Part shown: in pieces, positions 15,470 through 24,450 of the stretch
Layout: every line of letters begins with the position of its first letter
Numbering within the stretch: the first letter of the stretch is position 1
Assembly: GCF_028610705.1 (NCBI RefSeq)
Contig: NZ_JAQQWT010000013.1
Coordinates: forward strand, 1 to 64,000
Source: Halalkalibacter alkalisediminis
Lineage (GTDB): Bacteria > Bacillota > Bacilli > Bacillales > Bacillaceae_D
DNA: 64,000 nucleotides
Reading direction: 5' to 3'
Notes under the pieces: generated by a model
Database searches by the model: none
Told to the model about the DNA's origin: nothing
What the model saw: the letters and a program-made list of their open reading frames with translations, nothing else
Translations under genes and position numbers: made by a program

Positions 15470-18028
15470 ATGGCGATGGCGATGTCGAATGTGTTACGCC
15501 TTGATGTAGAGCGTTTAAATAAGGATATCGAACTTTTTTCACAAGTACACCCAATCACGGAGGACATGCATATTCAGAAAAAAGGTGTATCGAGGCTTGT
15601 CATGTTAGACCGTTACACGTTTAAAGATACAGAAAAGAAGACATTAAAAAATGGAGATTTTGTTGTTTTGACGGTTAAAGACGATCCTAAGTTTCCTGCA
15701 CGTGGGTATGGATTTGTAGTTGAACTTGATCGTGAAAAGAATCGTGCGAAAGTGCTTGTCGATGAGGATTTTCGTGGTGTTTTAGACGGAGAGGAAGCAG
15801 AAAGCGGAATCGTCTATCGTTCATTAGATACAATTGAAAAGCCACTAGAACTATATTATGAGCAAATCGCAAAACGGAATGCTACGGGCTTAGCTTCTGT
15901 GGAGACGACAGAAAAGAAAAGGCAAGAAGCGTTTGAACAGTTCTATGAGCAACTTGTATCAATGAACTTTATCCCAGCTGGACGTGTTTTATATGGCGCT
16001 GGAGCGGAAACAGATGTAACGTACTTTAACTGTTATGTCATGCCATTTGTTCAAGATTCGAGAGAAGGGATTTCAGAACATCGTAAGCAAGTCATGGAAA
16101 TCATGAGTCGTGGCGGTGGAGTTGGTACGAATGGTTCGACTTTAAGACCACGTAATACATTAGCTCGTGGAGTAAACGGTAAATCATCCGGATCAGTTTC
16201 TTGGCTTGATGACATCGCAAAGTTAACGCATCTTGTTGAACAAGGTGGGTCAAGACGTGGTGCCCAAATGATTATGCTTGCAGACTGGCATCCAGACATT
16301 TTAGAATTTATTATTTCTAAAATGCAAAACCCACGTATTTTAAGATTTTTACTTGAAAATACAAAGGACGAAGTAATTCAAAAGCTCGTCAATGACAAGC
16401 TTTCTTTAACGCCATTGAATGCAGTTGAAGAATCCATGTACCAAGGAATCTTGAACTACAGAACGATTCCAGGTCAAGGCGGTTTTGACCAAAAGGTTAT
16501 TAACGAAGCAGAAGAGAAGCTTCAAATTGGTGGAACTTATTCGGTTAATAATGCTGAGTTTCTTACAGGTGCTAACATCTCAGTTTGTTTAACGAAGGAA
16601 TTCATGGAAGCTGTAGAAAACGATGAAGAGTATGCCTTACGCTTCCCGGATGTTGAGAATTATAACGAAGAAGAAATGGCTGTTTATAATGCAAAGTGGC
16701 ATGAAGTAGGCGATGTTCGCGAATGGAAAGAACGTGGCTACGGAGTTAGAACGTACCGTATTATTAAAGCTAAGGAACTTTGGAATCTAATTAATATCTG
16801 TGCAACATACAGTGCAGAACCGGGAATCTTCTTTATTGATAATGCGAATGATAAAACAAATGCAAAAGCTTATGGACAAAAAGTCGTAGCAACAAACCCA
16901 TGTGGGGAACAACCATTAGCGCCTTACTCAGTTTGTAACTTAGCAGCGATTAACTTAGCTGAAATGGCAGATAAAAAATCAAAGCAAATCGATTTTGATA
17001 AGCTAAAGAGAACAGTTGAAGTCGGCGTACGGATGCAAGATAATGTTATCGATGCAACCCCTTATTTCCTTGACGATAATACAAAGCAAGCGAAGGGTGA
17101 ACGTCGGGTAGGTCTAGGTGTAATGGGTCTTCATGATTTGTTAATTTATTGCGAATCTGTTTACGGATCTGAAGAAGGTAATCAACTAGTTGATCGTGTG
17201 TTTGAGACCATTGCAACAACTGCATACCGAACAAGTATTGATTTGGCAAAAGAAAAGGGAAGCTTTCCGTTTCTCGTTGGTCAAACTGAGGAAGAAACGA
17301 AAGAGCTTCGCACGGCTTTTGTAAATACAGGTTATATGAGCGAGATGCCTGAGGATATTCGACAAGGGATATTAGAGCATGGTATTCGTAATTCTCATTT
17401 ATTAACGGTCGCTCCTACGGGTAGTACAGGGACGATGGTAGGTGTCTCAACAGGACTTGAGCCATATTTCTCATTTTCTTATTTCCGTAGTGGTCGTTTA
17501 GGGAAGTTTATTGAAGTAAAAGCCGAGATTGTTCAAGAGTATCTAGATGCGAATCCTCATGCAGATGAACATCATTTACCAGAGTGGTTTATCTCAACAA
17601 TGGAACTTTCTCCAGAAGCCCATGCGGATGTTCAATGTATCATTCAACGCTGGGTTGATAGTTCACTGTCGAAAACGGTAAATGCTCCTCGTGGTTATAC
17701 AGTTGAACAAGTTCAAGGCGTCTATGAGCGTCTCTATAAAGGTGGGGCAAAAGGCGGTACGGTTTACGTAGATGGTAGCCGAGATGCACAAGTATTATCA
17801 TTAAAAGCAGAAGAAAACCGTTTTGATGATGAGTCATCCCAAGTAGAATCAAGATCAGAAAGCAAAGTAGTCCTAGTTAATACGGTTGCTGAAGTGAGAT
17901 CTACAAATGTAACGATCGGTTCGGAAGTTGGAAACACTTGTCCTGTATGTCGTGAAGGACAAGTTGAAGACATTGGTGGATGTAACACGTGCACAAGCTG
18001 CGGTGCGCAGTTGAAGTGTGGTCTTTAA
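15470..18028 (+). CDS. nrdJ: Adenosylcobalamin-dependent (class II) ribonucleoside-diphosphate reductase
   Basis: 852 residues. It reduces ribonucleotides to deoxyribonucleotides using a radical made from adenosylcobalamin, so no NrdB/NrdF partner or oxygen is needed. Seen: an N-terminal extension of about 140 residues; F-I-P-A-G-R-V-L-Y-G-A-G; F-N-C-Y-V-M-P; R-G-G-G-V-G-T-N; the catalytic N-P-C-G-E-Q-P-L; A-P-T-G-S-T-G-T-M; and a C-terminal Cys-rich end (C-P-V-C, C-x-x-C, C-G-A-Q-L-K-C-G-L) that acts as redox shuttle or zinc ribbon. GAGGAGGAGAAG precedes ATG 15470. Monocistronic, with its own NrdR boxes and terminator. It is not part of this region in B. subtilis. Confidence 0.95.
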   Translation: MAMAMSNVLRLDVERLNKDIELFSQVHPITEDMHIQKKGVSRLVMLDRYTFKDTEKKTLKNGDFVVLTVKDDPKFPARGYGFVVELDREKNRAKVLVDEDFRGVLDGEEAESGIVYRSLDTIEKPLELYYEQIAKRNATGLASVETTEKKRQEAFEQFYEQLVSMNFIPAGRVLYGAGAETDVTYFNCYVMPFVQDSREGISEHRKQVMEIMSRGGGVGTNGSTLRPRNTLARGVNGKSSGSVSWLDDIAKLTHLVEQGGSRRGAQMIMLADWHPDILEFIISKMQNPRILRFLLENTKDEVIQKLVNDKLSLTPLNAVEESMYQGILNYRTIPGQGGFDQKVINEAEEKLQIGGTYSVNNAEFLTGANISVCLTKEFMEAVENDEEYALRFPDVENYNEEEMAVYNAKWHEVGDVREWKERGYGVRTYRIIKAKELWNLINICATYSAEPGIFFIDNANDKTNAKAYGQKVVATNPCGEQPLAPYSVCNLAAINLAEMADKKSKQIDFDKLKRTVEVGVRMQDNVIDATPYFLDDNTKQAKGERRVGLGVMGLHDLLIYCESVYGSEEGNQLVDRVFETIATTAYRTSIDLAKEKGSFPFLVGQTEEETKELRTAFVNTGYMSEMPEDIRQGILEHGIRNSHLLTVAPTGSTGTMVGVSTGLEPYFSFSYFRSGRLGKFIEVKAEIVQEYLDANPHADEHHLPEWFISTMELSPEAHADVQCIIQRWVDSSLSKTVNAPRGYTVEQVQGVYERLYKGGAKGGTVYVDGSRDAQVLSLKAEENRFDDESSQVESRSESKVVLVNTVAEVRSTNVTIGSEVGNTCPVCREGQVEDIGGCNTCTSCGAQLKCGL

Positions 18029-18041
18029 TTAAAGGTATGGT

Positions 18042-18088
18042 AAAAAAAAGCGTATGGGATCTGTGAACAGATCCATACGCTTTTTTTC
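18042..18088 (+). terminator. Terminator after nrdJ
   Basis: Long stem AAAAAAGCGTATGG-GATCTG / CAGATCCATACGCTTTTTT with a small loop, ending in T's. Confidence 0.92.
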
Positions 18089-18188
18089 TATTCTAAAAAT
18101 CATAATGACCTTTTCTTTTTTCTATTATCTGGCTTGTCTTATTTGTTCGGATGTACACAAGCTATAAAAAAAAGAGAGGTGCATTTTC

Positions 18189-19214
18189 TTGAAAGCTTTT
18201 ACACCACAATTGGTTTATATTGAACCAGGGGCGTTAGAATATCCTTTGGGCCGCGAATTAAAAGATAAATTTGAAAAAGAAGGCGTAGAAATTAGAGAAA
18301 CAACATCGCATAATCAAGTCAGGAATATACCAGGAAACAATGAATTGCAACAATATCGTAATGCAAAATCTACCCTTGTTATTGGTGTGAGAAAAACACT
18401 TAAATTTGATACTTCAAAGCCATCTGCTGAATATGCACTTCCACTTGCAACTGGATGTATGGGCCATTGTCATTATTGTTATTTGCAAACGACTCTCGGT
18501 AATAAACCTTATATTCGTACTTATGTAAATTTAGAAGAGATCTTTGATTCGGCCGATCAATATATTAAAGAGAGAAGTCCAGATATTACTAGGTTTGAGG
18601 CAGCTTGTACTTCTGATGTTGTCGGTCTTGATCACCTTACTCATTCACTGAAAAAGACCATTGAACATATGGGACAAACGGACTTAGGACGGTTACGTTT
18701 CGTAACAAAATACCACCATGTTGATCACTTGCTAGATGCGAAACATAATGGGAATACGCGGTTTCGTTTTAGCGTAAACTCTGATTACGTCATAAAACAA
18801 TTTGAGCCAGGAACATCTTCATTTTTAGAGCGAATTGAAGCAGCAGGAAAGGTGGCCAAAGCTGATTATCCATTAGGTTTTATCGTTGCGCCATTAATTC
18901 TGCATGAAAATTGGAAGGAAGGCTACTATGATCTTTTCGAACGATTAGAGGCTATTCTTCCTTTATACGCTAAGAAAGATTTGACCTTTGAATTAATTCA
19001 ACACCGTTTCACAAAAACAGCTAAAAATATCATTCAAAAACGTTATCCTAAGTCCAAGCTTGAGATGAATGAAGAGGAGCGAAAATATAAGTGGGGTCGA
19101 TATGGACGTGGGAAATACGTATATAAAAATGAACAAGCAGATGAATTAAAAGAGACGATCCAAACGTACATTGATCGCTTTTTTCCAGAAGCAAAAATGG
19201 AATACTTCACATAA
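18189..19214 (+). CDS. splB: Spore photoproduct lyase
   Basis: 341 residues, near-identical in layout to B. subtilis SplB. The radical-SAM cluster motif C-M-G-H-C-H-Y-C has cysteines at 90, 94 and 97; C140 in E-A-A-C-T-S-D-V-V-G matches the hydrogen-donor cysteine of the B. subtilis enzyme. It repairs the 5-thyminyl-5,6-dihydrothymine spore photoproduct directly during germination. The start is TTG 18189 with GAGAGGTG seven bases upstream, giving M-K-A-F-T-P-Q-L-V-Y. No splA is visible upstream. A forespore (sigma-G) promoter is expected but I could not identify one with confidence. Confidence 0.96.
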   Translation: MKAFTPQLVYIEPGALEYPLGRELKDKFEKEGVEIRETTSHNQVRNIPGNNELQQYRNAKSTLVIGVRKTLKFDTSKPSAEYALPLATGCMGHCHYCYLQTTLGNKPYIRTYVNLEEIFDSADQYIKERSPDITRFEAACTSDVVGLDHLTHSLKKTIEHMGQTDLGRLRFVTKYHHVDHLLDAKHNGNTRFRFSVNSDYVIKQFEPGTSSFLERIEAAGKVAKADYPLGFIVAPLILHENWKEGYYDLFERLEAILPLYAKKDLTFELIQHRFTKTAKNIIQKRYPKSKLEMNEEERKYKWGRYGRGKYVYKNEQADELKETIQTYIDRFFPEAKMEYFT

Positions 19215-19373
19215 ACTTGTCTCTGTGCATTGTCCTCTTCGTATATTTTGTTGTAAAATAAAACTGTTGTTCATTTTTCAGTAACATTATAGTAAGAAAC
19301 AGAATAAAGTAAAACACAGTTTAATTTGCACGTTTTATCACTATTAGTAATGGTAAAAAATGGAGGGGACACT

Positions 19374-19796
19374 ATGCCAACACCTAGCATGGAAGATTAT
19401 TTAGAAAGAATATATATGTTAATAGAGGAGAAAGGTTATGCCAGAGTATCCGATATTGCAGAGGCATTAGAAGTCCATCCTTCATCAGTCACAAAAATGG
19501 TACAGAAATTAGATAAGAGCGAATACCTAATATATGAACGGTACCGTGGATTAGTTCTTACATCAAAAGGAAAAAAAATCGGGAAACGCTTAGTGTATCG
19601 CCATGAGCTTCTAGAAGATTTTATGAAAATTATTGGGGTTAATGATTCTCATATTTATCAAGATGTGGAAGGAATTGAGCATCATCTTAGTTGGGATGCG
19701 ATTGATCGAATTGGAGATCTTGTGCAATATTTTCAAGAGCAAGAAGAACGAGTTAACGCACTTAGAGATATTCAAAAAAGAAATGAAGAAGAATAA
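19374..19796 (+). CDS. mntR: Manganese-responsive transcriptional regulator MntR
   Basis: About 140 residues from ATG 19374, with GGAGGGG upstream; the in-frame extension to 19326 is rejected. N-terminal winged helix ([20 protein letters not shown]) followed by the DtxR-type dimerisation domain. All MntR metal ligands are in place: D8, E11, H77, E99, E102 and H103. It senses Mn(II) and represses manganese uptake while activating efflux. It is monocistronic between splB and yqhO, with its own terminator. Only the Mn-type residues, not the iron-type set of DtxR, are present. Confidence 0.97.
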   Translation: MPTPSMEDYLERIYMLIEEKGYARVSDIAEALEVHPSSVTKMVQKLDKSEYLIYERYRGLVLTSKGKKIGKRLVYRHELLEDFMKIIGVNDSHIYQDVEGIEHHLSWDAIDRIGDLVQYFQEQEERVNALRDIQKRNEEE

Positions 19797-19836
19797 CAAA
19801 AAACATTCGCAGGTTAATTGCGAATGTTTTTTGTTA
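19795..19836 (+). terminator. Terminator after mntR
   Basis: Perfect stem AACAAAAAACATTCGCA/TGCGAATGTTTTTTGTT with a six- to seven-base loop. Confidence 0.93.
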
Positions 19837-19918
19837 TTCTTCTTAGTGTGATAATAAGAAAAAAAGAGGTAGTCCCACTCAAATAGTGTCATATCGTATA
19901 AGTGGGAGGTGATTTCTA

Positions 19919-20815
19919 GTGATTGTAGATGGCGTATTTGCAGGGGGCGGTGTCAAAGCTTTTGCATTTGTTGGTGCTCTGCAAACAATGGAAAAGAGAG
20001 GTTTCCAATTTGATCGATTGGCAGGGACGAGTGCAGGTGCGATCGTTGCTGCACTTATTAAAGTTGGTTATACAAGTGATGAGATATTTAAGTTACTTGA
20101 TGAATTAGATATAGAATCATTTAAAGATGAAAGAATGTCGATTCTACCTTTTACTATAGCCAAATGGGTTCATATGTATTATCGACTTGGTCTATATAAA
20201 GGGAATGCACTAGAAGCATGGTTGAAAAAGGTTCTAGAAGCAAAGGGAGTTAGAACGTTTGGAGATTTACCAAGAGGGTCTTTACGTATCATTGCATCAG
20301 ATTTATCAAAAGGTAAATTACTGGTTCTTCCGGACGATCTAGAAAAATATGGAGTCATCCCTGATAAGTTTCCTGTAGCTAGAGCGATTCGAATGAGTTG
20401 TAGCATTCCATTCTTTTTTGAACCGGTGAAAATTTATGACCGTGGAAGTGGAGGGAAGGCATCTTATATCGTAGATGGTGGGTTGTTAAGTAATTTTCCT
20501 CTATGGTTATTTATGGATGGTAATGTAAAAAGATGGAAGAGGCCAGCGATCGGATTTCATCTGAAACCACAATTAAGTGAAATACCTCCCAAAAAAATTA
20601 ATAATGCAGTCACGCTATATCGAGCGTTATTCGAAACGATGACATCAGCGCACGATTTAAAATATGTAGATGCAGATCATGAGAAAAATGTTGTCTTTAT
20701 CCCAGTTCTCGATGTCAAAGCTACAGACTTTGAACTCTCAGAGGAACAAAAAGAAAAACTAGTCATCCTAGGAAAAGAAGAAACCAGTCACTTTTTAAAA
20801 AATTGGAGTTATTAA
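19919..20815 (+). CDS. yqhO: Patatin-like phospholipase YqhO
   Basis: 298 residues starting at GTG 19919, with GGGAGGTG upstream. It has the patatin hallmarks: G-G-G-V-K-A oxyanion loop at about residues 9-14, nucleophile elbow G-T-S-A-G, and the catalytic D-G-G further on (I-V-D-G-G-L-L-S-N-F-P). These form the Ser-Asp dyad of a lipid acyl hydrolase, probably acting on membrane phospholipids. No signal peptide, so it is likely cytosolic or peripheral. The substrate in bacilli is not known. Repeat element copy A begins directly at its stop codon. Confidence 0.9.
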   Translation: MIVDGVFAGGGVKAFAFVGALQTMEKRGFQFDRLAGTSAGAIVAALIKVGYTSDEIFKLLDELDIESFKDERMSILPFTIAKWVHMYYRLGLYKGNALEAWLKKVLEAKGVRTFGDLPRGSLRIIASDLSKGKLLVLPDDLEKYGVIPDKFPVARAIRMSCSIPFFFEPVKIYDRGSGGKASYIVDGGLLSNFPLWLFMDGNVKRWKRPAIGFHLKPQLSEIPPKKINNAVTLYRALFETMTSAHDLKYVDADHEKNVVFIPVLDVKATDFELSEEQKEKLVILGKEETSHFLKNWSY

Positions 20816-20998
20816 AGATCTCCTTCCAAAAGGCGATCTTCCCTTTTGGAAGGAGATCGATGCATGAGAGAAGCCGCCGCCATGACTTAAGCCTTCTGAG
20901 CGATCTTCTCAGAAGGCGCGCGGCGAGTGGAACCATGCAAAAGGAGAAGGAAAAACCAAGAAAAAAGGGCGATCTTCCCTTTTGGATGGAGATCTTCA
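20816..20998 (+). repeat. Structured intergenic repeat, copy A
   Basis: A MITE-like element with terminal inverted arms. The left arm AGATCTCCTTCCAAAAGG can pair either with an adjacent right arm (to 20858) or with a second copy of that arm at 20979-20996. Between them is a conserved core: stem TGCAT/ATGCA (20861-65 / 20934-38), stem CGCCGC/GCGGCG (20875-80 / 20920-25), then CTTAA and hairpin GCCTTCTGAG/CTCAGAAGGC (20891-20917). Four further copies with the same layout lie at 28841, 29021, 46647 and 63679. Open frames across it are spurious. It separates yqhO from the convergent yqhP. Confidence 0.85.
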
Positions 20999-21007
20999 AT
21001 ATAGCTA

Positions 21008-21052
21008 TTTAAACAAAAGAAGAGTCGAGTGTTAGAAAAACGCTCGACTCTT
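21008..21052 (-). terminator. Terminator of yqhP
   Basis: On the minus strand AAGAGTCGAG pairs with CTCGACTCTT, followed by CTTTTGTTT. The yqhP stop lies inside it. Confidence 0.8.
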
Positions 21053-21442
21053 CTTCTTTTGTTTCTTACCTTCAATTACTTTTAAGTGATGAGCCTCACG
21101 ACGTTTCGTAGTGGAACGTATAGGCTTCTTTTTTGTTTGAACAGATGTTACTTTTTTGCTTTTAAATCCCGCGCTAGGTGGCGGGGGTGATTGTCGTTGT
21201 GTACTTGTGCGCTTTGCTTTTTTTAACTGCGCTCGACTAGGTCCTGACTGTGATGGAAATAACGGTGTACCGTATCGTCGAGACATGAACCAACGATAAA
21301 TAAGAAAGATGACAGCAATAAACCCAACCATCATTAAAATTCTTGTTAAAAAGCCAAGTGGATTAAAAAGAAGCTCGTAACCAAGCCCAATAATGGCAAA
21401 AATCATAACAGCCGGAATAATGTACTTCATGATCGAACGCAT
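21032..21442 (-). CDS. yqhP: YqhP (SA1362 family) membrane protein
   Basis: 136 residues: two membrane helices (about 7-24 and 30-50), then a basic, low-complexity tail rich in K, S, R and P. This is the SA1362/YqhP layout; function is unknown. It follows yqhQ on the same strand, as in B. subtilis, and ends in its own terminator. The start is M-R-S-I-M-K at 21442; the M at residue 5 is an alternative. Confidence 0.85.
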   Translation of the reverse strand: MRSIMKYIIPAVMIFAIIGLGYELLFNPLGFLTRILMMVGFIAVIFLIYRWFMSRRYGTPLFPSQSGPSRAQLKKAKRTSTQRQSPPPPSAGFKSKKVTSVQTKKKPIRSTTKRREAHHLKVIEGKKQKKKSRAFF

Positions 21443-21476
21443 GTATCTGCACCTCCAATATATTGACGATCAAAGG

Positions 21477-22420
21477 TTATACAATTTCTTTTGCTTTACA
21501 TAAATCGTTTTCTAAACTTTTTTCACGTTCTAGTATCTTGTTAAAAGACGTAATGGCTACGGCGACTTGATCATTGGTGGGTTCCCTTGTTGTAAAGAGT
21601 TGAAGGGAGAGCTCTGGATAACCAAGCCACTTCAAAATGGGAATATTTCTGACCTTATTTGTTACTTGAAGTACTTCGTAGGAAATACCTAAGACAACAG
21701 GTAGGAGTAGAATTCGATGATAAAGTCGTTCCCAAATGTTATCAAAGGGGACCATAAGATAAACCAAGACCCCAACAATAATAGTAAACAAGATAAAACT
21801 ACTCCCACATCGATAATGTAGCCTTGATTGGCATTGAATTTGATCGATAGTTAATGGTAAATTCCGTTCATAACAATTAATCACTTTATGTTCAGCCCCG
21901 TGGTATTGAAATACTCTTCGAATAAAAGGGGTAAGTGAGATAAAGTAAATGTAAGCTAAAAGAAGAGAAAAGCTTAATGAATCCTTCTATTAAGTTTTGA
22001 GCAACATGACCGGATACAAGAAAACGTAAACTTTCTGCGATAATAGCTGGTATGACTGTGAATATTAATTTTCCAAAAATAAAGGAAAGAACTCCAATAA
22101 TAGCGACTCCAAAAAACATCGTTAATTTAGAGGAATATTCAACAGGTACAATAAAATCATCATTAACTGGATCCACAGTATAACGTTCTGTAGAAAAATT
22201 AAAATGCTTCGTGCCAACGCTACTAGATTCAATAATCCCTCTTATAAAAGGAATTTTTTTAAAATTTGTACCCAGGGTTAGATTCTTTTTTAACCTCGAA
22301 AGAGTCATGCGAACCATCTTTTCTAAGGATGGTTTATTACGGTTGTGTGCTTACCACCAAACATAACATCTTCTACGACGGCTTGCCCACCGTAATCAGA
22401 TTTTGAATGACTAGATATGA
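21477..22420 (-). pseudogene. yqhQ: YqhQ (DUF1385) membrane protein gene, frameshifted
   Basis: The conserved YqhQ protein is spread over three frames. Piece 1 (about 22420-22325) reads D-Y-G-G-Q-A-V-V-E-D-V-M-F-G-G-K-H. Piece 2 (22317-21892) reads K-K-I-P-F-I-R-G-I-I-E, then G-T-K-H-F-N-F-S-T-E-R-Y through two membrane helices. Piece 3 (21884-21477, joined by the frame that gives F-I-R-R-V-F-Q-Y-H-G-A-E-H-K-V) reads I-N-C-Y-E-R-N-L-P and H-Y-R-C-G-S-S-F-I-L-F-T to the end. One shift lies near 21955 in a T/C-rich run, another near 22320, and piece 1 has no normal start codon. Either the gene is decaying or the assembly carries indels. Function of intact YqhQ is unknown. Confidence 0.85.
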
Positions 22421-22631
22421 TGATACCAGCCTATCCTACATTTCAGATGTTTTTAATTAATTCTACATGAAATAATTAAAATCCTCTATTATAACTGCTA
22501 GGTCATACATCATAAAAAAACTTTTTTTTACAGTATACCCAAATTATTAGGTCTTCATTCTAGGTGTACAAGATAAATTTTATGAGTTTTCAAGTTTATT
22601 ACCGGACATACTAGGCATGGAGGTGGTCATT

Positions 22632-23117
22632 TTGGAAAAAGAACATATGGCAAGAAATAGACAAGAAGAACAGATGTCGTACCCAATAAAAGTAGCCTTA
22701 ATTGGTTTCTTCGGTGGATTAATTTGGTCCCTAATCGGATACTTCACTTTTTATTTTCACTTTATTCGAGTAGGCCCTGCTCTTGCTTTGATGCCTTTTG
22801 CTTTAGGAGATTGGAAGGATACGTATATTGGTCAATTAGTTGGAGTAGCCGTCATATCAGTTCTATCCATTGGAGTCGCTTTTTTATATAGACTTATATT
22901 ACAGAAAATCAACAAAATTTGGGTAGGGATAGGTTTCGGATTAGTTCTCTGGCTTCTTGTTTTCTACGTACTAAACCCGATCTTTCCTGGACTTAAATCT
23001 GTTCAAAATCTTGATTTAAATACGATCATTACTTCAATTTGTTTGTATGTCCTTTATGGTACATTTATTGGTTATTCCATTTCTTATGAATATGCTGAAC
23101 AGCAAAGAAATGTGTAG
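22632..23117 (+). CDS. yqhR: YqhR family membrane protein
   Basis: About 161 residues from TTG 22632, which has GGAGGTGG six bases upstream; ATG 22617 overlaps that ribosome site and is less likely. A charged N-terminus is followed by about four membrane helices, including G-F-F-G-G-L-I-W-S-L and a C-terminal Y-G-T-F-I-G-Y-S-I-S-Y-E-Y. It matches YqhR by layout and by position between yqhQ and the proline peptidase gene. Function is unknown. The usual neighbour yqhS (3-dehydroquinate dehydratase) is missing here. Confidence 0.82.
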   Translation: MEKEHMARNRQEEQMSYPIKVALIGFFGGLIWSLIGYFTFYFHFIRVGPALALMPFALGDWKDTYIGQLVGVAVISVLSIGVAFLYRLILQKINKIWVGIGFGLVLWLLVFYVLNPIFPGLKSVQNLDLNTIITSICLYVLYGTFIGYSISYEYAEQQRNV

Positions 23118-23179
23118 ACTTCTCCTAATAAGCTTTGTGCTACAATAAGATATGTAGTGTTCCTAAACAAGTATAGGAA

Positions 23180-23275
23180 TAAATGATGGTGCATGTGTGA
23201 TTAAAAGAAAGGTCATGTGGATAGCCAATTCTTCTGAAGAATTCACAAGACCTCTTTATGTGCACCTATTAAAGG
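23180..23275 (+). promoter_or_regulatory. Structured 5' leader before pepQ
   Basis: A nested set of pairings: GGTGCA (from 23189) with TGCACC, AGGTC with GACCT, ATGTG with CACA, and an inner hairpin AATTCTT/AAGAATT. It has no T run and no uORF with a ribosome site, so it is not an ordinary terminator. It may be a leader regulating the peptidase gene or simply a stable hairpin. Confidence 0.35.
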
Positions 23276-23287
23276 AGAGGGTATAGG

Positions 23288-24358
23288 ATGAGTCGAATTG
23301 AAGCAGTACGTTCAAAATTAAAGGAATTTGAGATCGATGGTTTACTTGTTACGAGTTCTTATAACAGGCAGTATACAACCAACTTTACTGGAACGGCAGG
23401 GGTTGCTCTAATTTCGGAACAAAAGGCCATTTTCATTACTGATTTCCGCTATGTCGAACAAGCGAAAGAACAAGCACAAGGATTTGAGATTGTTCAGCAT
23501 ACTGGTCCTATCTATTTAGAAGTAGCTAATCAGGTTGCAAAGCTTGGTTTAAAAAAGCTTGGATTTGAACAATCACACCTTACATATGAAGCCTATCAGA
23601 TCTACGAAAAACATATTGAAACAGCTTCACTAATACCCGTTTCAGATTTGGTAGAAGGGATTCGTCTTATAAAAGATGAAAAAGAAATCAAAATGATTCA
23701 AGATGCAGCTGATATTGCGGATGCCGCATTTGAGCATATCCTTACTTTTATTAGACCAGGTATAACAGAACTAGCTGTATCAAATGAGTTAGAATTTTTC
23801 ATGAGAAATCAAGGTGCTGCGAGTTCATCCTTTGATATTATCGTTGCGTCAGGCTATAGATCAGCTCTTCCACACGGTGTGGCGAGTGAGAAGGTAATCG
23901 AAAAAGGGGAATTAGTCACATTAGATTTCGGTGCATATTTAAAAGGCTACTGTTCTGATATTACGCGAACAGTCGCAGTAGGTAATGTCAGTGAAGAGTT
24001 AAAAGCTATTTATAATACGGTGCTAGAAGCTCAGCTTTTAGGAATGAAAGGAATAAAGCCAGGCTTAACAGGTAAGCAAGCAGATGCTTTAACTCGTGAT
24101 TATATCACTGAGAAAGGCTATGGCGATTATTTTGGGCATTCTACGGGGCATGGTCTGGGAATGGAAGTGCATGAAGGACCATCACTTTCCATGAAATCTG
24201 AAACGATTCTTGAGCCAGGAATGGTCGTAACAGTGGAACCTGGAATTTATATCTCAGGGGTAGGTGGTACAAGAATAGAAGACGATACACTTATTACAAA
24301 AGATGGGAATAAATCATTTACTCATTCAACAAAACAATTATTGATCATTGGTGAATAA
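23288..24358 (+). CDS. M24 family Xaa-Pro dipeptidase/aminopeptidase (YqhT)
   Basis: 356 residues with a creatinase-type N-terminal domain (1 to about 125) and a pita-bread catalytic domain. The dinuclear metal ligands are visible: D in L-D-F-G-A, D in Y-C-S-D-I-T-R-T, H in S-T-G-H-G-L-G-M-E-V-H-E, E in V-E-P-G-I-Y, and E in T-R-I-E-D-D. It cleaves the bond at proline in peptides, helping recycle proline-containing peptides in the cytosol. In bacilli it sits directly before efp, which is itself needed for polyproline synthesis. AAAGGAGAGGG lies upstream. Confidence 0.93.
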   Translation: MSRIEAVRSKLKEFEIDGLLVTSSYNRQYTTNFTGTAGVALISEQKAIFITDFRYVEQAKEQAQGFEIVQHTGPIYLEVANQVAKLGLKKLGFEQSHLTYEAYQIYEKHIETASLIPVSDLVEGIRLIKDEKEIKMIQDAADIADAAFEHILTFIRPGITELAVSNELEFFMRNQGAASSSFDIIVASGYRSALPHGVASEKVIEKGELVTLDFGAYLKGYCSDITRTVAVGNVSEELKAIYNTVLEAQLLGMKGIKPGLTGKQADALTRDYITEKGYGDYFGHSTGHGLGMEVHEGPSLSMKSETILEPGMVVTVEPGIYISGVGGTRIEDDTLITKDGNKSFTHSTKQLLIIGE

Positions 24359-24450
24359 TTTTTGAGGAGAAAGTTTTTCCAAGCTGTGGTATAGTAATGA
24401 TTGTGACTGAATGTTCAATAGATTTGGATGTAAAGATGGAGGAATAATTA

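Noticed and set aside
20763-21075. Several 60-78 codon frames on both strands over repeat copy A
   Set aside because: The same arginine-rich string appears from every repeat copy because of the shared hairpin sequence; none has proper start signals.
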